Below are positions 14,845 to 17,182 of a stretch of DNA of 17,182 nt, piece by piece (position 1 is the stretch's first letter; each line of letters starts with the position of its first letter). The stretch is taken from NCBI GenBank assembly GCA_021801615.1, contig JAJYXS010000159.1, forward strand, positions 1 to 17,182, in the 5' to 3' direction. Below the pieces are notes generated by a model. That model saw only the letters and a list, made by a program, of their open reading frames with translations. It had not been told where the DNA came from and did not search any database. Source of the stretch: Actinomycetes bacterium (lineage in GTDB: Bacteria > Actinomycetota > Acidimicrobiia > Acidimicrobiales > RAAP-2). The translations under genes and the position numbers were made by a program.

Positions 14845-15103
14845 GACGGCTGTCGAGCCCCCGAGTCGGTGACACGCGTCGCGGTCACGGTGCGGATCTT
14901 GTTCGCGCAGACCGCCGCGACCGAGTCACCAGGATGGAGCTGTGTGAGAGAGCCCGCCGTGCTCTTGGTGATCGAGGTCCCCGGGGTCGTGTCCACCCGC
15001 CGACCGTACCTGCGGCCTCTTGGACGCAGAAGTCCTTCCCTGTGATCAGCTTGATCGCGCCGGAGATCCCGCCCCCGAGTGACGCCGGAGCTGGCTCGGG
15101 GCA
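14769..15103 (-). pseudogene. Frameshifted remnant of a secreted beta-rich (DUF5666-like) protein
   Basis: The minus strand reads PEPAPASLGGGISGAIKLIT, then GKDFCVQEAAGTVGG, in one frame (15103 to about 14999). It then continues in a second frame as VDTTPGTSITKSTAGSL, TQLHPGDSVAAVCANK, and TVTATRVTDSG. Joined, this gives the pattern 'G.I..ITG..F.VQ.A.GTV.VDTTP.T.ITKSTAGSL..L..GDSV.....TVTATRVT', which I recognise from actinobacterial secreted proteins of the DUF5666 kind. One missing G at GGCGGGTGG (14993-15001) explains the break. After it a Gly/Ser-rich tail runs into the 26-bp repeats and stops at 14769. No signal peptide or start codon is found upstream in any frame, so the 5' part is lost. 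The family name is from memory and unsearched. Confidence 0.45.
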
Positions 15104-15338
15104 TGTCCCACATGGCGAGCCTACTCCGATCGAATGGAAACTGCGAGGTCCAGTGTTCACCGCGCGCACCAGTACTGCCCTCGGCCGCGTGCATGCCCTG
15201 ACGTATGGCCAAGGTCCCCTCGGTGCCCGAGATCTCGCGTCGCCCGTCGGCCACCCGCGCAAATGCCATGGTGCTTGGGCGCTACGGTACCGGGTCGGCA
15301 CTGCCCGCAGGGAGGTGGGTCGGGGCGAGGAGACGCTG
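15104..15338. other. Intergenic stretch without a recognisable gene
   Basis: Open frames here are antisense or upstream run-ons of neighbouring genes and show no family motifs. The right end must hold the promoter of the glycosyltransferase gene. A TAnnnT element, TACGGT (15283-15288), is the only -10-like candidate seen, without a matching -35. Confidence 0.4.
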
Positions 15339-16211
15339 ATGGACGAGGATGGGCGTGCGACACGGCCGGTGACGCGGGCACGGTTCAGCATCGTCATTCC
15401 CGCCCTGAACGAGGAACGGTACCTGGCAGACTGCCTGCGTTCCCTCGCCGGGCAGGACTTCGCCGGCGAGGTCGAGGTGATCGTCGTCGACAACAACAGC
15501 ACCGACCGGACTGCAACGATCGCCCACGCCTTCGGCGCAGTGGTCGTCCACGAAGCGCGTCCTGGCGTGTGCTGGGCCCGCCAGCGCGGCACGGAGCGAG
15601 CGCGAGGCGAGATCGTCGTGTCCACCGACGCAGACACCGTCTTCGATCCGGGCTGGCTCGCCCGGATCGACCGTTCGCTGGAGCAGCATCCGTCCTGCGT
15701 CGCCGTCGCGGGTCCGTGCCGCTTCCGCGAAGGAAGCCCGTTGTGGGCGGCGTACCCACGTGTCCTGTTCGGCGCGGTCGCCATCGTCCGGTGGATGACC
15801 GGACGCGTGTTCTACGTGACCGCGACGAACCTCGCGTTCCGCCGCGCGGCGTGGCCTGGCTACAACACCCAGATGACCCAGGGCGGCGACGAGCTCGACC
15901 TGCTGCGCAGGCTCCAGCGACAGGGGCAGGTGGTCTTCGACCGGCACAACCCCACGTACACGTCGCCCCGCCGGCTGAACCAGGGCCTCGCGTACAACGT
16001 CGTCGTCACCTTCTTCGTGTACTACCTGCTCGCCTACTGGCTGAACCGGATCAGCAGGCGTCCGCTGCTCGGCACCGCACCGGCGTTCCGCAGCGACGCC
16101 CGGTCGCGGTCAGTCGTGCTCTGGATCGGCCGCGCACTCCTCGGCTGCACGATGCTCGCCATCGGCTTCGTGCTGTTCCGGACCGGCGTCTATGTGGTCG
16201 GTCTGATCTGA
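15339..16211 (+). CDS. Membrane-anchored family 2 glycosyltransferase
   Basis: A 290-aa GT-A fold enzyme that transfers a sugar from a nucleotide donor at the cytoplasmic membrane face. Visible are FSIVIPALNEERYLADCLRS (16-35), VIVVDNNSTDRT, and the metal-binding DAD in STDADTVFDPGW (97-99). An acceptor/catalytic-type motif reads TQGGDELDLLRRLQRQG. The QxxRW signature of processive synthases is absent, so single-sugar transfer is more likely than chitin- or cellulose-like synthesis. The C-terminus has two hydrophobic segments (VVVTFFVYYLLAYWL; ALLGCTMLAIGFVLF). The ATG at 15339 has GAGGAG (15327-15332) 6 nt upstream; the frame runs open much further left but without homology. The stop overlaps the next start in TGATG. 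Confidence 0.88.
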   Translation: MDEDGRATRPVTRARFSIVIPALNEERYLADCLRSLAGQDFAGEVEVIVVDNNSTDRTATIAHAFGAVVVHEARPGVCWARQRGTERARGEIVVSTDADTVFDPGWLARIDRSLEQHPSCVAVAGPCRFREGSPLWAAYPRVLFGAVAIVRWMTGRVFYVTATNLAFRRAAWPGYNTQMTQGGDELDLLRRLQRQGQVVFDRHNPTYTSPRRLNQGLAYNVVVTFFVYYLLAYWLNRISRRPLLGTAPAFRSDARSRSVVLWIGRALLGCTMLAIGFVLFRTGVYVVGLI

Positions 16212-16963
16212 TGCCTGGCAGGGCTCTGGGAGCTGGCTCGCGCCACCTCGGTGCCCGAGGGCTCGCATCCGCAGGGATCGGCCTCGCGGCGGCGTCGTAT
16301 TGGACGTTCATGTCCCCGTACTCGCAGCTGCTCGGCCCGTTCCCCTACCGGTCCTGGACGACCGAGCGCGTCGTCGCGCTGACGTTCGACGACGGGCCCA
16401 ACGAGCCCTACACGTCCCAGATCGCCGATATCCTCGGCTCGTCAGGGGTCCATGCCACCTTCTTCGCCGTCGGTGCGTGCCTGGAGCGCCATCCCGAGCC
16501 CGCCCGTCGCCTCGCTCGAGATGGGCACGTGCTCGGCAGCCACGGCTACTCTCACCGGCTCGGGCGCTGCGTCGGTCGCGATGTCCTGCGTGACGAAGTG
16601 AGCCGAGCGGAGGCAGCGTTCAGGCGGCAGCTCGGGCTCCGTCCGGTGCTCTTTCGACCGCCGTGGCTGCTGCGCACGCCGGGGCTGTTCGCCGTCGCAC
16701 ACGAGCGCTCGCTGCAGCTCGTCTCGGGCGAGTTCGCCCACGCCTGCGAGGTGCTCCAACCTTCCCCCGAGCGGATCGCCCGGCGAGCGGTGGCCAAGGC
16801 ACGACCCGGCAGCGTGCTCATCTTCCACGATGGCGCGGAGGCAAAAGGCGGCGACCGCTCTGCCACCGTTGCCGCGGTCGAGCTCGTCATTGCAGAGCTC
16901 TCTGCCCGCGCGTACGGGTTCACCACCGTCGACCGCCTGCTCGGCGTCGATCCCTACCGATGA
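16211..16963 (+). CDS. NodB-type polysaccharide deacetylase
   Basis: A 250-aa carbohydrate esterase family 4 enzyme that removes N- or O-acetyl groups from a sugar polymer, lipid-linked sugar or similar substrate. The N-terminal segment (LASAGIGLAAASYWTFMSPY, about 18-37) is a signal or anchor, placing the domain outside or at the membrane. Motif 1 is LTFDDGPNEPYT (Asp60, Asp61), motif 2 is SHGYSH (His111, His115), motif 3 is RPPWLLR, and motif 5 is IFHDG (His206). The metal-binding Asp-His-His set is complete. The motif 3 Arg-Pro-Pro-Trp replaces the common RxPY/F. The start overlaps the glycosyltransferase stop by one base, so the two proteins are made together and probably modify the same glycan. 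Confidence 0.92.
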   Translation: MPGRALGAGSRHLGARGLASAGIGLAAASYWTFMSPYSQLLGPFPYRSWTTERVVALTFDDGPNEPYTSQIADILGSSGVHATFFAVGACLERHPEPARRLARDGHVLGSHGYSHRLGRCVGRDVLRDEVSRAEAAFRRQLGLRPVLFRPPWLLRTPGLFAVAHERSLQLVSGEFAHACEVLQPSPERIARRAVAKARPGSVLIFHDGAEAKGGDRSATVAAVELVIAELSARAYGFTTVDRLLGVDPYR

Positions 16964-17058
16964 GCGAGACTGCTGTCGTCTCCGGGGGTCGATGCCCTGA
17001 GCTGAGGGACTCCGGTTGTCGCGACACACCGTTCCCCACCTACGGCTCGTGGCTGTGA
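16960..17058 (+). CDS. Possible 32-aa small ORF overlapping the deacetylase stop
   Basis: An ATG in an ATGA overlap (16960-16963) opens a frame of 32 codons (MSETAVVSGGRCPELRDSGC...). The overlap geometry imitates the coupled starts elsewhere in the window. There are no family motifs, no separate SD, and Cys/Arg-rich content, so this may be chance. Confidence 0.15.
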   Translation: MSETAVVSGGRCPELRDSGCRDTPFPTYGSWL

Positions 17059-17085
17059 AGCCCGAGATCGAGGAGGGGAAGCGGC

Positions 17086-17182
17086 GTGCGCGCTCCTACC
17101 AACGAGGTCACTGACTACTGGACGAGTGGGGTACCCCGCAGACGATGCAGCGGAGGTCCGGAGAGCTCTCGGAGCGGCAACC
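17086..17182 (+). CDS. Possible gene start cut by the window end
   Basis: A GTG at 17086 lies 7 nt after a good SD (AGGAGGGG, 17071-17078) and opens a frame with no stop for 32 codons to the window edge (VRAPTNEVTDYWTSGVPRRR...). The SD and spacing are convincing but nothing in the short peptide identifies a family. The 16964-17085 gap contains only the small ORF noted above and a 10-bp palindrome TGTCGCGACA (17017-17026). Confidence 0.35.
   Translation, partial: MRAPTNEVTDYWTSGVPRRRCSGGPESSRSGN

Noticed and set aside
11546..14872. A plus-strand open frame of 1108 codons
   Set aside because: It lies antisense to three genes with clear families (CAP/IPT, PPOX, dGTPase). Its peptide is Arg-rich without motifs; GC-rich codon bias on the other strand keeps it open.
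15283..15288. -10 element TACGGT for the glycosyltransferase gene
   Set aside because: No acceptable -35 at 16-19 bp upstream, so it is not reported as a promoter.
17017..17026. Palindrome TGTCGCGACA after the deacetylase gene
   Set aside because: Ten bases of perfect symmetry are easily met by chance in GC-rich DNA; no promoter was found next to it.

Overview
The window is a very GC-rich actinobacterial chromosome segment with dense genes and frequent GTG/TTG starts. An F420-type PPOX oxidoreductase, Liv-type transport proteins and a secreted CAP/IPT protein fit Actinobacteria, possibly an Acidimicrobiia-like lineage. The lineage is inferred from protein character alone, with no search.

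Left edge (1-1171, minus strand): an ECF sigma factor followed by a partial single-pass membrane protein that is probably its anti-sigma partner and runs off the window. Between the sigma gene and the main operon (1172-1467) lies a plus-strand promoter, TTGACA-17-TAAGGT, with a 20-bp palindrome just after the expected transcription start. This is the best operator candidate in the window.

Main operon (1468-11491, plus strand): a secreted branched-chain-amino-acid-type substrate-binding protein; a 957-residue fusion of both permeases and the first ATPase (LivH-LivM-LivG order) in one chain; the second ATPase (LivF); a TetR regulator; two different alpha/beta hydrolases; an AMP-forming acyl-CoA synthetase interrupted by a one-base frameshift; and a short-chain dehydrogenase with the residue set of D-3-hydroxybutyrate dehydrogenase. 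From the second ATPase onward every gene start overlaps the stop of the gene before it. The set reads as one regulated uptake-and-catabolism unit: import, ester or thioester hydrolysis, oxidation of a 3-hydroxy acid, and CoA activation. A 3-hydroxybutyrate ester or oligomer is the most specific substrate guess.

Right of a tight convergent junction (11492-11512) are three minus-strand genes: a secreted CAP-like/IPT/Ig-like protein, an F420-type PPOX protein and a dGTPase-like HD phosphohydrolase. The next 667 bp hold no intact gene. They contain four 26-bp tandem repeats in ABBA order and, running into them on the minus strand, the frameshifted remnant of a secreted beta-rich (DUF5666-like) protein. 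The right end (15339-16963, plus strand) is a coupled pair, a membrane-anchored family 2 glycosyltransferase and a NodB-type polysaccharide deacetylase, followed by a possible gene start cut by the window edge.

The least ordinary elements are the transporter fusion linked to a 3-hydroxybutyrate dehydrogenase/hydrolase/ligase cassette under one TetR, and two separate one-base frameshifts, each repaired by a single extra G.
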